Shown one piece after another: positions 53,281 through 61,392 of a DNA stretch of 64,000 bases. The translations under genes and the position numbers were made by a program. Position 1 is the first letter of the stretch; every line of letters begins with the position of its first letter. The DNA lies in contig NZ_JADNRC010000001.1 of NCBI RefSeq assembly GCF_015594725.1, positions 432,373 through 496,372 on the forward strand, in the 5' to 3' direction. The DNA comes from Flavobacterium sp. ALJ2 (GTDB lineage Bacteria > Bacteroidota > Bacteroidia > Flavobacteriales > Flavobacteriaceae). A model generated the notes under the pieces. The model worked only from the letters and a program-made list of their open reading frames with translations, was not told where the DNA came from and ran no database searches.

Positions 53281-54186
53281 ATGGAACAAGATATTACTGT
53301 TTTAAAACAACAAGTAAATTTTAATTTAAGAGGAGAAGTTCTTTTTTATGAATTGCAAAATCTTCTAGATGGCGAAGCTGAAGTTTTTGTTAGACATAGA
53401 GGGCTTTCAAAAAGGAACAACTCTAGGGATGCTATTGATATTTCTTCAATGTTATATCAAGAGGGGGCAAGACTTACTAAAGAAGCACTTGTTTTGCATC
53501 TGGCAAAAAATAGTATTTATCATAATTTGCCTGAGTTGCTTTTTCATCCATTGTCGGTTAGTAACCCAACAATGTCTAACAAAGAAATTGTAGAGGCTGT
53601 AAAAAAAAATAAAGAAACTGAAAATGAAGCTTTAGATTTTTTCATGCCTTTTGATAACGAGATTTTTTCTGCGCACACAAATTCTACTATAAAAAGCCTC
53701 CACTTATTTAATGATAAAATAGATTTGTTTTTAAAAATAGTCGACGAATTAGTGGCTATCGAATTTGAATTGTCTAAAATTCAAAAAAGGAACTTGTTTA
53801 TTTATTTATGTGAGTCAGAAAAGCTAAAAGAGAATCTTCCTGAATTAGAAGGTGTTCTAGAAATGCTTTTGGGGAATGTGGTAAAGTTAAAATACAAAAA
53901 GCATGTCTTTAAAGTATCTCCTTTTTTAAAACTAGGCGATGGTATCTTAGGATTTAATTTAGGGCTTTGTGGATCTGTTGAAAGTGAGGTAGATGATGTA
54001 GAAGTTAGCCTGTATTTTGAAGGAAATATTGACTATTCTATTTTAGAACGCAAGATGAAACTTACTCGCAAAATATTAGAGTATTTTATTATTAGTAACA
54101 GGAAAATTGATATTATATTTTTTAATAACTATCAATTGGGAATAAAGTTAAACGAAAACTATTTAGGCATTAATACCATTTTATAA
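53281..54186 (+). CDS. tssG: T6SS baseplate subunit TssG
   Basis: 301 aa. Baseplate protein that forms a heterotrimer with TssF. The stretch AEVFVRHRGLSKRNNSRDAIDI and the late VSPFLKLGDGILGFNLGLCG resemble TssG of the Bacteroidota T6SS; the position between tssH and tssN is standard for the subtype. No membrane segment. Sequence similarity of this family to proteobacterial TssG is weak, so the call rests partly on gene order. Confidence 0.85.
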   Translation: MEQDITVLKQQVNFNLRGEVLFYELQNLLDGEAEVFVRHRGLSKRNNSRDAIDISSMLYQEGARLTKEALVLHLAKNSIYHNLPELLFHPLSVSNPTMSNKEIVEAVKKNKETENEALDFFMPFDNEIFSAHTNSTIKSLHLFNDKIDLFLKIVDELVAIEFELSKIQKRNLFIYLCESEKLKENLPELEGVLEMLLGNVVKLKYKKHVFKVSPFLKLGDGILGFNLGLCGSVESEVDDVEVSLYFEGNIDYSILERKMKLTRKILEYFIISNRKIDIIFFNNYQLGIKLNENYLGINTIL

Positions 54187-54218
54187 TTTTTAAACGACAA
54201 TAAAGATAAAACATTCAA

Positions 54219-55112
54219 ATGAATACAATACTTCCATTTTTTTTAAAATACCTATTAGCACCGCTTTTGATATTGATTATAACGCTTGTAATGAGTCAGT
54301 TTTCAAGTATAAAAATCAAACCAAAATCGGCTATAATATTTGTTTTGTGCTTTTCGCTAATAGCAGCTTTACCTTGTTTATTTGCTTTTTTTAATAATGA
54401 GTTTATTTGGTTAGGCTTATTATTTTCTGTTTTTTATTATTTAATATTTGGAATCGGATTATTATATTTCATGGATACTACGATGTTTCAAAATATAGGA
54501 ATTCAAAATAGTGTACTAGCAAAATTCTTCTTGTTTTTGATTGTAGCAATTTTATCCTCTTGGATATACTATTTGGTATTTAACTATATCGCAATATCAA
54601 GTTATGCACATATAAGTATGCTTAATATTTTATGGCTGTTTGCGCCAATATTTTTTGAAGAATCAAAGAAAAAATATTTACAAATTCCAACTCCATTTTA
54701 TGAACATTGGAGAGTTGGAAAAGAACGCAAAGATATTGAGTATTGGGATAATATTGATAAGTTTCGTTTAATGCAGGTATCCATACATATAAAGAAAAAA
54801 GTCAATTCCGATTCCCTTTCAAAATTTGATGTAAAAATTGCACAAGATGTTAACCTAGGCAATTGGTTTGATAAGTTTATTGAAGATCAAAATCATAGAT
54901 TTCCAAATGATGCTATTGAATCAAGTGCTGAGGATGAAAATACAGGTTGGATTTTTTATACAGCAAAATATTTCAGTTTTCCATTATTTATAAGAAACCT
55001 AAGTCCTCTTCAGTCTATTTCGGAGAGTAAATTAAAAAACAAGCAAACTATTTTTGCGAAAAGAGTTGCTTTGAGTAAAGAAGAAAAAGAAAATAAAACT
55101 TTAGAGCTATGA
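54219..55112 (+). CDS. tssN: T6SSiii membrane protein TssN
   Basis: 297 aa. Five hydrophobic helices within the first 145 residues (FLKYLLAPLLILIITLVMSQ, IIFVLCFSLIAALPCLFAFF, WLGLLFSVFYYLIFGIGLLY, VLAKFFLFLIVAILSSWIYY, ISMLNILWLFAPIFF), followed by a cytoplasmic domain of about 150 residues with a PTPFYEHWRV start. This is the layout of TssN, which replaces the TssJLM complex in T6SSiii. Its stop overlaps the ATG of the next ORF (ATGA). Confidence 0.85.
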   Translation: MNTILPFFLKYLLAPLLILIITLVMSQFSSIKIKPKSAIIFVLCFSLIAALPCLFAFFNNEFIWLGLLFSVFYYLIFGIGLLYFMDTTMFQNIGIQNSVLAKFFLFLIVAILSSWIYYLVFNYIAISSYAHISMLNILWLFAPIFFEESKKKYLQIPTPFYEHWRVGKERKDIEYWDNIDKFRLMQVSIHIKKKVNSDSLSKFDVKIAQDVNLGNWFDKFIEDQNHRFPNDAIESSAEDENTGWIFYTAKYFSFPLFIRNLSPLQSISESKLKNKQTIFAKRVALSKEEKENKTLEL

Positions 55113-55312
55113 CAGATTATACATTAGAAAACAGCATACTTAGTTCAATTCAAAGAGCAAAAGAAAAAGCAGAAATAGAACTTAAGTTTTCAACTCATGA
55201 GAAACCTCATAATATTTTAGAGAGGATGATGAATTTAGAATTCGAAAAAATTAATTGTTTACATATTAGCCATGATAAAAAAAAAATCATTCGCATTTAT
55301 AAAAAATGTTGA
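55109..55312 (+). CDS. Small 67-aa ORF coupled to tssN, function unknown
   Basis: Start ATG overlaps the tssN stop (ATGA), which indicates translational coupling and a real gene. The product MTDYTLENSILSSIQRAKEK continues as charged helices and ends CLHISHDKKKIIRIYKKC. Its last 41 bp overlap the next ORF in another frame, across a run of ten A (55277-55286). If the ribosome or polymerase slips in the A10 run, this ORF fuses with the next to make one larger protein. No motif recognised. Confidence 0.65.
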   Translation: MTDYTLENSILSSIQRAKEKAEIELKFSTHEKPHNILERMMNLEFEKINCLHISHDKKKIIRIYKKC

Positions 55313-55685
55313 TATAGAAAAAATAGATATTGAAGCAGAAGAACATAATTTCAATAAAACTTTTTTAGGATCGGCTTTTATTTTGGCTGGTCAGCCTATC
55401 TTAAAAAAACGATTTGTTATGGCAGGTTCAGCTTCAGGTACTTCAATTGCTTCAAAATATTTGTCTAAAATATTACCACAAAAATTATCGATAAGAATTT
55501 TAGGTACAACTGTTGTTGGCAGGGCAATTGGAAGAATGGTTCCTTATGTAGGATGGACACTTTTAGCGATTGATATTATTGAGGTACTTATTGAATATTC
55601 AGAAGAAAATGATAATAAAGATGGTTTTGGCAGAGGATTTGGAGGAGGTAGTTTTAGCGGAGGAGGAGCTGGAGGAAGATGGTAA
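55272..55685 (+). CDS. 137-aa protein with hydrophobic core and Gly-rich tail, in the T6SS operon
   Basis: ATG at 55272 directly before an A10 run. The start is MIKKKSFAFIKNVDIEKIDI. Hydrophobic stretches at about 31-45 (TFLGSAFILAGQPIL) and 70-105 (LSIRILGTTVVGRAIGRMVP, YVGWTLLAIDIIEVLIEY) suggest membrane association. The C-terminus is GFGRGFGGGSFSGGGAGGRW, a Gly/Ser tail ending in Trp, known from the ends of many small exported and membrane proteins. Overlaps the next gene by 7 bp. Not a known Tss component; effector, immunity or structural roles are all possible. Confidence 0.7.
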   Translation: MIKKKSFAFIKNVDIEKIDIEAEEHNFNKTFLGSAFILAGQPILKKRFVMAGSASGTSIASKYLSKILPQKLSIRILGTTVVGRAIGRMVPYVGWTLLAIDIIEVLIEYSEENDNKDGFGRGFGGGSFSGGGAGGRW

Positions 55686-55984
55686 ATTTCACACTATTAT
55701 ATCAATTCTTAAATGAAGAAACAGGAAAAATAATAAATGATACTTCTCCTAATTGGAAGATTGAAAAAGACTTGGGGATTTATGGAGATGAGGCAGAAGA
55801 CTTTATAATTCGGTTTTCAAATAGATTTAATGTAGATATAAGCAATTTTAATTTTAAAGAACATTTTAATTCCGAAATAGACAGTATAAGCCTCTTTATT
55901 GTCAACCTTTTTTATAAAAAAGAAAAAAAAGAACTGATAATAAACGATTTAAAAAGAGCTATACGAAACGGCAAATTATTATAA
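55679..55984 (+). CDS. DUF1493-like acidic protein, 101 aa
   Basis: Starts inside the previous gene's stop region (overlap of 7 bp). The motif DLGIYGDEAEDFIIRFSNRF with NVDISNF resembles DUF1493, a small acyl-carrier-like helical family. Here it is a stand-alone gene inside a T6SS operon. A role as adaptor or immunity protein for the preceding ORF is inference. It ends 16 bp before tssK. Confidence 0.7.
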   Translation: MVNFTLLYQFLNEETGKIINDTSPNWKIEKDLGIYGDEAEDFIIRFSNRFNVDISNFNFKEHFNSEIDSISLFIVNLFYKKEKKELIINDLKRAIRNGKLL

Positions 55985-56000
55985 AAACAATATAACAATT

Positions 56001-57137
56001 ATGAAATCAAACATACATTTACCGATTAACTGGACAGATGGAGTAAAATTAACAAAAGACCATTTTATCAATAATTATTTCAACTTTATAACAATTGTTA
56101 ATGATTATAATAAAGTGCAGTTAAATAATTTTAATTATGGCTGTATCCAGACAGCAGTAGGAAAATCTATAGATATTGACATAAAAATTGATGGAGGTCA
56201 ATTAATTGCCTATTTAAAAAAATGCGATTTGATCGCCAAGAATGGACATTTAATTTCTTTTAATCAGGATATTTATGGAACAAAACTTCCAGAAGTAAGC
56301 ATTAATGCAAATGATTTAGATAGAAATTCTTTTGAGCATTATTATGTTATTGTTTCTATAAATCCTTATAATTTAGTTCCTGTAGGTATTCCAGATCCAG
56401 AGATAATTCCGCTACATCACCCACATGCGCTTCCAGAGATAAAATTGCATATTATCAATAAAAAAGAAGTGAATGACAATTTTTTACAAGGATACTTTTT
56501 AATTGTCAAAAAAATTGCATTTCAAAATGGGACATTTATAGAAGATGATAAATATATAGCACCAGTTGTAAAAACAAAAAGCAATGAAACTTTAAAACAA
56601 TTTCTTTCAAAAGTAAATAATGAATTATACCTACTGAATGATTTTTCAATTAAAATTCATAAAAAAAATGTGCAGAGTTCAACCAATAATAGGTTAGTGT
56701 CTAACACATTTAGTTTATGTACTAAAATAATTGATTATTATGCGGAGCACTGTTTTTATCTTAAAAATATTGCTTCTGAAGAATCTCCGGTGCATATGTC
56801 TGATAAAATAATTGTTTTAGCAAATCATCTTCTTTCTACATTAACTCTTATGGATGACAAAGAGAAAGAAGTTTTATTGCAATATTATTACGAATGGATA
56901 GATGTAAAACCATCAGAATTGTTAGGTGTTTTGTTTGAAGTAAAAAGTGCTGTTTACGATCACAATGATATAGCAGAAACTTTAGAAAAACTGAATCAAT
57001 TTCTGGGTGTTTTAAAACGCTTATGGCAAAAACTAAGCGAATTAGAATACATTGGAGTTAGAACAGAAAATATTGTAATTAGTGAAGAAACCAAAACAGC
57101 TCCACAAAAGAGTAATACATGGTCAATATTAGATTAA
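56001..57137 (+). CDS. tssK: T6SS baseplate subunit TssK
   Basis: 378 aa. TssK links baseplate to membrane complex. The family blocks are INWTDGVKLTKDHFINNYFN near residue 8, DIYGTKLPEVSINANDLDRNSF and IIPLHHPHALPEIKLHIINK near 130-150, then the helical C-terminal part (ILANHLLSTL-like VLANHLLSTLTLMDDKEKEV). Length is slightly below proteobacterial TssK (about 445), as in other T6SSiii loci. Position between the small ORF cassette and tssO is typical. Confidence 0.9.
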   Translation: MKSNIHLPINWTDGVKLTKDHFINNYFNFITIVNDYNKVQLNNFNYGCIQTAVGKSIDIDIKIDGGQLIAYLKKCDLIAKNGHLISFNQDIYGTKLPEVSINANDLDRNSFEHYYVIVSINPYNLVPVGIPDPEIIPLHHPHALPEIKLHIINKKEVNDNFLQGYFLIVKKIAFQNGTFIEDDKYIAPVVKTKSNETLKQFLSKVNNELYLLNDFSIKIHKKNVQSSTNNRLVSNTFSLCTKIIDYYAEHCFYLKNIASEESPVHMSDKIIVLANHLLSTLTLMDDKEKEVLLQYYYEWIDVKPSELLGVLFEVKSAVYDHNDIAETLEKLNQFLGVLKRLWQKLSELEYIGVRTENIVISEETKTAPQKSNTWSILD

Positions 57138-57149
57138 AAAAACAAACAA

Positions 57150-57647
57150 ATGAAACCAATAAAACCACTTAATCATCCTAAAATACTAAATAAAAAACGT
57201 AAGTTTTACATGACGTTTTTTATAACATTCGCTTTTATTTTTGGTTGCCTGTATGTTACATTAATAACTGCAAATAGCGGAGTTGCAGAACTGGAGAGAA
57301 AAAATAAATACTACAATGATATTGCAGTAAAGCAAGGAGAAATGAACTTGCTTTTAAATGAAATCTTAATAGAAATTAATGATTTAAGATTTAAAGATAG
57401 GACTTTAAACGAGCGCAAAAATCTTCAATCTTTAATTAATGAAAAGAGATTTGCAATCAATAATGAAATTCAAAATTCAAAAACTAATTTGACAAATTCT
57501 TTTAGGTTATACGAAGAGTTTTTGGTTGAACTTCAGCGTATACAAACTAAAATTGATGTATTAAAAGAAGTAGAAACAGGCTATAATATAAATAAAGTTC
57601 AGTTAGAAAAGTGTATTGAAAAACACAATCAGGAAAATAAAAAATAA
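57150..57647 (+). CDS. tssO: T6SSiii membrane protein TssO
   Basis: 165 aa. One N-terminal membrane helix (FYMTFFITFAFIFGCLYVTL at about 19-38) after a basic cytoplasmic tail, then a long coiled coil in the periplasm (residues 45-165). This is the layout I associate with TssO, a specific component of the Bacteroidota T6SS membrane complex. Starts 12 bp after tssK. Without alignment the exact name carries some doubt; the neighbour at 57660 has the same layout and may be a paralogue. Confidence 0.75.
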   Translation: MKPIKPLNHPKILNKKRKFYMTFFITFAFIFGCLYVTLITANSGVAELERKNKYYNDIAVKQGEMNLLLNEILIEINDLRFKDRTLNERKNLQSLINEKRFAINNEIQNSKTNLTNSFRLYEEFLVELQRIQTKIDVLKEVETGYNINKVQLEKCIEKHNQENKK

Positions 57648-57659
57648 TAATCCATAATT

Positions 57660-58130
57660 ATGAAAAAGACTATAGAATTGGATGAAACGTATTGGAGGAA
57701 AATTAAGTTCAATTTAATATTTATCATTAGTGCTTGTGTTATATATATCGGTGTGACAAAATTTTTGTTAAAAACACCTAATTTTAATAATACTGATATG
57801 CTCAATAGGATTAATGATTATGAAAAAATGCAGAAGATTAAAGGTAATTATGCTACTAAATCAAAAGTAATTTTCAAGACAATTGATACTATAAAATACG
57901 ATATTAATCAGGTACAGCGAATAGATGAAGTAAAAAGGAATATATCAGAATATAAGCAATTGTATAAGGATAATGAATTTCATTCGTCATATAATTTTTG
58001 TCTAATTGGCGGAAATTTATTAAACGTTTTTTTAGAAATAAATCTTGAAGAAAGTACCGTCAAAAAAAACGATACCCTAATACAAAGAAGCCTTAACGAA
58101 TGTAAAGCAAATTTTAAAAATGAACGTTAA
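57660..58130 (+). CDS. Single-TM T6SS-operon protein, TssO-like
   Basis: 156 aa, one helix at about 17-37 (FNLIFIISACVIYIGVTKFLL) then charged helices, similar in layout to TssO 12 bp upstream. The stretch IISAC at 22-26 would match a lipobox, but the hydrophobic residues continue past the Cys, so a transmembrane anchor is likelier than a lipoprotein. If it is a lipoprotein it could fill the place of TssQ, which is otherwise missing. Overlaps tssP by 11 bp. Confidence 0.7.
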   Translation: MKKTIELDETYWRKIKFNLIFIISACVIYIGVTKFLLKTPNFNNTDMLNRINDYEKMQKIKGNYATKSKVIFKTIDTIKYDINQVQRIDEVKRNISEYKQLYKDNEFHSSYNFCLIGGNLLNVFLEINLEESTVKKNDTLIQRSLNECKANFKNER

Positions 58131-59055
58131 AAATAAAACAGTAGTTATCCTTTTGCTTAGCATTGCGGTAATTTTAATTATAGTGGCATTACTATTTCCT
58201 TTCAATAAAAAGTTAAGTAATCTTGATTTTTCAATAGTAGACGCTAATGATAATCATCAATATGAATTAAATGAAAAATTATCTTTTAAAATAAATGATA
58301 GTACTCTAATATCAGATAAAAAAGCTGTTTGGTATTTTGGAAATGGTGATTCAATTGTGAGTAAAAAAAATGTAGATTATACTTATGGTAAAGCAGGTAA
58401 GTATTTAATAACATTGAGAATTGACAATAAATTTGATTTTTCAAAACAAATTAATATTGTTAACGGTAGGACTCTGACGGCAAAAGATTCTATTCCAAAA
58501 ATATTCTGTGAAGAGTTTGGTTATGTAGGTGAAGAAATAGTGTTTACTGGATATTCTCCAAGTTCCAATAATTGGTATTGGGAATTTGGTGAAACAGGAA
58601 CTATTGATTCTTATGAAAAACAAGCTATTTATGTTTTTAATAAACCAGGAATTTATAAAGTAAAGTTAGAAACTGACAAAACCAAGTACCCGATTACAAG
58701 AGAAATAGAAATTTTTCAATTATATGAGCCATTCAAAGAACCAGTAATTGTAGACTCTTCAAGTATTGTACTGAATGATATAAAAAAACGATTGCAAATT
58801 ATTGCCAATCTAAGTGCAAGAGATACTAGAGCTTATAAAGATCAGGTTAATCATATAAAGAATAAGTATATATGCAATGACTTATCGGATGTGGTAGTGG
58901 TGATTAATGAAGAAAAATATAACGATTTTTTAAGTTACTGTCAGGGACTTCATTATTTAGATGGAAATGCTACCATAATTCAGGAAGTAAAATTAGATAC
59001 GATAAAATGCTTTAAGCAAATTAATATTACCCAAAAAACTAAAAAAACAAAGTAA
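58120..59055 (+). CDS. tssP: T6SSiii membrane protein TssP with PKD-like domains
   Basis: 311 aa. One N-terminal membrane helix (TVVILLLSIAVILIIVALLF) followed by a large periplasmic part. Two PKD-type beta-sandwiches are visible at about 60-115 (KKAVWYFGNGDSIVSKKNVD, YTYGKAGKYLITLRID) and 135-200 (NNWYWEFGETGTIDSYEKQA, YVFNKPGIYKVKLETD). The C-terminal part is mixed. PKD domains in a membrane-anchored protein are the mark of TssP. Overlaps the preceding gene by 11 bp and is 3 bp before tssR. Confidence 0.85.
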   Translation: MNVKNKTVVILLLSIAVILIIVALLFPFNKKLSNLDFSIVDANDNHQYELNEKLSFKINDSTLISDKKAVWYFGNGDSIVSKKNVDYTYGKAGKYLITLRIDNKFDFSKQINIVNGRTLTAKDSIPKIFCEEFGYVGEEIVFTGYSPSSNNWYWEFGETGTIDSYEKQAIYVFNKPGIYKVKLETDKTKYPITREIEIFQLYEPFKEPVIVDSSSIVLNDIKKRLQIIANLSARDTRAYKDQVNHIKNKYICNDLSDVVVVINEEKYNDFLSYCQGLHYLDGNATIIQEVKLDTIKCFKQINITQKTKKTK

Positions 59056-59058
59056 TAT

Positions 59059-61383
59059 ATGAAAATCAACATTTTACTTAGATATACTTTTTTGATGTGC
59101 TTGTTGACTATAAATTCTGTTTTTTCACAGGTAAAAAATAGTACAAGTGTTATCAAGAAAAAAGAAAACACAATTAATACTTATGATAATGAGAAACAAA
59201 AAGAAAGAAAAAAAACTGAGCTTAAATTAGTTTTCTCTGATAGAACTGATAATAATATTTATGAGGAACCATATAGTTCTAAAGTAAAAAGTAAAGCAAC
59301 TATGTTGTTCCCGATGTATGTAATTAATCAGGACAAAAATTATTATGAAGTTGTGGTGGCCGATAAAAAAATGATAGGTAAGCCAAAAGGAACTTTATCA
59401 GTTTTAAGAAGTAAAAAAAATCACTTTTCTAATGCTAAAGAAGTAAAATATTTAGGCTGGATCAAAAAAGATAATGTGATCGAGTATAGCAGGGCAATGC
59501 AAAACCAAGCCAATTTAAAGTATGTAAAATATTTTGTAGCTTGTAATACATTAGATAATTTGTTCTCTAGTGATAAAAATGTCAAAAAAAAGGCTCTTTT
59601 ATTAAAAAACGAACCGAATTTAGAAACAGTAGCTAAAAAGAATATCAAGTTAAATGATTTCGTGTATGTATATAAAGTAGATAAAACTACTAAATCGGCT
59701 TTTGTATCCAATTTTGATGATATTACAACAAAGGACACCGTCAATCATAAATATGGTTGGGTTCCTATGCAATATCTGAATCCAATAGAAGATAATATTG
59801 TTGTAAAACTAAGTACTGCTGATACGCTAGAATTATCATCAGGAAAAATTACTTTTCATGTAAACGAACTCTATAAAAATACTTTATTCATAAATGAAAA
59901 TCAATCAAGTAAGCCAATCAAGTTTGATGATTTAAGCAAGGTTTTGTTGCCAATAAACATTTGGAATCACGATAAAAATAAAGTTACAAATTTAAAAGGC
60001 GATGATATTACCATAAAAACAATTGAACAAATTGCTTCTCAAAGTAAGAACATTAATTTTTATTATGTTTTTGAGAATAATAACGCGACAAAACAGCATT
60101 TAAAGAAAACACTTTCGGCATTACAAAATCTAAAACTAACCACTAGCAATGAATTGTATGCAAATTATAATTTTACTTATTCGTTTATAGCCAAAGGAAG
60201 GTCTAAAAGTTATTATTTGGTAAAATCACCTTCTTTTTCAAAGTGGTTTGATTTAATTGAAAAAAGCATCAAAACACCTGAGGAGATTTCTAAGGAAAAT
60301 ATTATGCCGAATAACAATAATGGAATTAGTCAATTTTTGAGCTCAGACGCCAATTTTGAGAATAACTTTTTTATTTTGGCAGGTTTAGATAATTCGATAA
60401 ATTCTACTTTACCAGATAGTTTCAATGTTTTAGCCAAAAATAATGCTAAATTATTATTTATTCTTTTTAGAAATGAAAATACTGCTGATAATCAGGATTT
60501 TATTCTGCAAAGTAAAATGTATTTAAATGAGGCTAGTAATGCAAATAAAAGAAATATTCAAAATTACTATGTAGACCCAAAACTAGTTATAAAAAATGAT
60601 GAGTTTACCTATAGTGGAGAATATGATAATGATTATATCTACAACGCTCCTTTAAAAAGTAATTTTAACGGAGGGATAGTATTTCCTAAGTTGAATGGAG
60701 AACTTACTCCAGAAACGATAAATAAAGCTATTGATAGTGTTATTAGTAAAACTATAAAAACGAATAACACTTTATTGAAATCATTAACGCAATATAAAAA
60801 TGAATTTAGCTTTTTGAGAAGCCACCCAAGTAAAAAAATGAATAACTTGATTCAGAATTATTCTCAAAAAGATGAGGTAGATACTGATATCACAAAAAAC
60901 TATAAAGACGAAACATTTGTAATAAATGCAAAAGATTCCCTTATCAGTAATTTAGAAGATAAGGTACATGTTTTGCTAACAGAAAGTGAAATAAAGGAAC
61001 TTCTTGAAAACTATAGGGAGTTAATTAGTAAAGAGTATACAAATGAAAATATAGACAAAGTCGAGATACTTAATTTTAAAGATAAATGTAAAAAGTATGC
61101 TAGAAATATTAAAAAAACAGAAAAAATAAGACGGAGAAATTCCTTGGCTGATTTGCTTTATTTCAAGACAAGAGTATTTGTTAATAGTTCTGATTTGCAC
61201 GAAATAAGAATAAAAGATATTAGAAAGTTCAAGAAAAAGCTAGAGGATTTTAGATCTCTTTTTACTGCCTTAAATACAAAACTTGAAGTTTTAGAAAAAA
61301 TGCAACGAAATAGTGTTTTTGAGGTTTTTGATGAGGAATCTCAAACCAAATATTATTATATATCAAAAAAATTTTTATTATAA
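59059..61383 (+). CDS. tssR: T6SSiii periplasmic protein TssR
   Basis: 774 aa with a signal peptide (MKINILLRYTFLMCLLTINSVFSQ). TssR is the largest periplasmic protein of the T6SSiii membrane complex. Residues about 75-260 contain a beta-rich region (MYVINQDKNYYEVVVADKKM, YGWVPMQYLN); the middle (residues 270-560) has an FYYVFENN and FFILAGLD arrangement like a vWA or Rossmann core; the last 150 residues are Lys- and Glu-rich helices. Starts 3 bp after tssP and ends 9 bp before the next gene. Confidence 0.82.
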   Translation: MKINILLRYTFLMCLLTINSVFSQVKNSTSVIKKKENTINTYDNEKQKERKKTELKLVFSDRTDNNIYEEPYSSKVKSKATMLFPMYVINQDKNYYEVVVADKKMIGKPKGTLSVLRSKKNHFSNAKEVKYLGWIKKDNVIEYSRAMQNQANLKYVKYFVACNTLDNLFSSDKNVKKKALLLKNEPNLETVAKKNIKLNDFVYVYKVDKTTKSAFVSNFDDITTKDTVNHKYGWVPMQYLNPIEDNIVVKLSTADTLELSSGKITFHVNELYKNTLFINENQSSKPIKFDDLSKVLLPINIWNHDKNKVTNLKGDDITIKTIEQIASQSKNINFYYVFENNNATKQHLKKTLSALQNLKLTTSNELYANYNFTYSFIAKGRSKSYYLVKSPSFSKWFDLIEKSIKTPEEISKENIMPNNNNGISQFLSSDANFENNFFILAGLDNSINSTLPDSFNVLAKNNAKLLFILFRNENTADNQDFILQSKMYLNEASNANKRNIQNYYVDPKLVIKNDEFTYSGEYDNDYIYNAPLKSNFNGGIVFPKLNGELTPETINKAIDSVISKTIKTNNTLLKSLTQYKNEFSFLRSHPSKKMNNLIQNYSQKDEVDTDITKNYKDETFVINAKDSLISNLEDKVHVLLTESEIKELLENYRELISKEYTNENIDKVEILNFKDKCKKYARNIKKTEKIRRRNSLADLLYFKTRVFVNSSDLHEIRIKDIRKFKKKLEDFRSLFTALNTKLEVLEKMQRNSVFEVFDEESQTKYYYISKKFLL

Positions 61384-61392
61384 ATAACGATT

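Noticed and set aside
46669..54186. Phage tail or extracellular contractile injection system instead of T6SS
   Set aside because: The presence of a ClpV-type unfoldase, TssK and membrane-anchored TssN/TssP argues for a membrane-bound T6SS. No phage structural or tail-fibre genes are seen.
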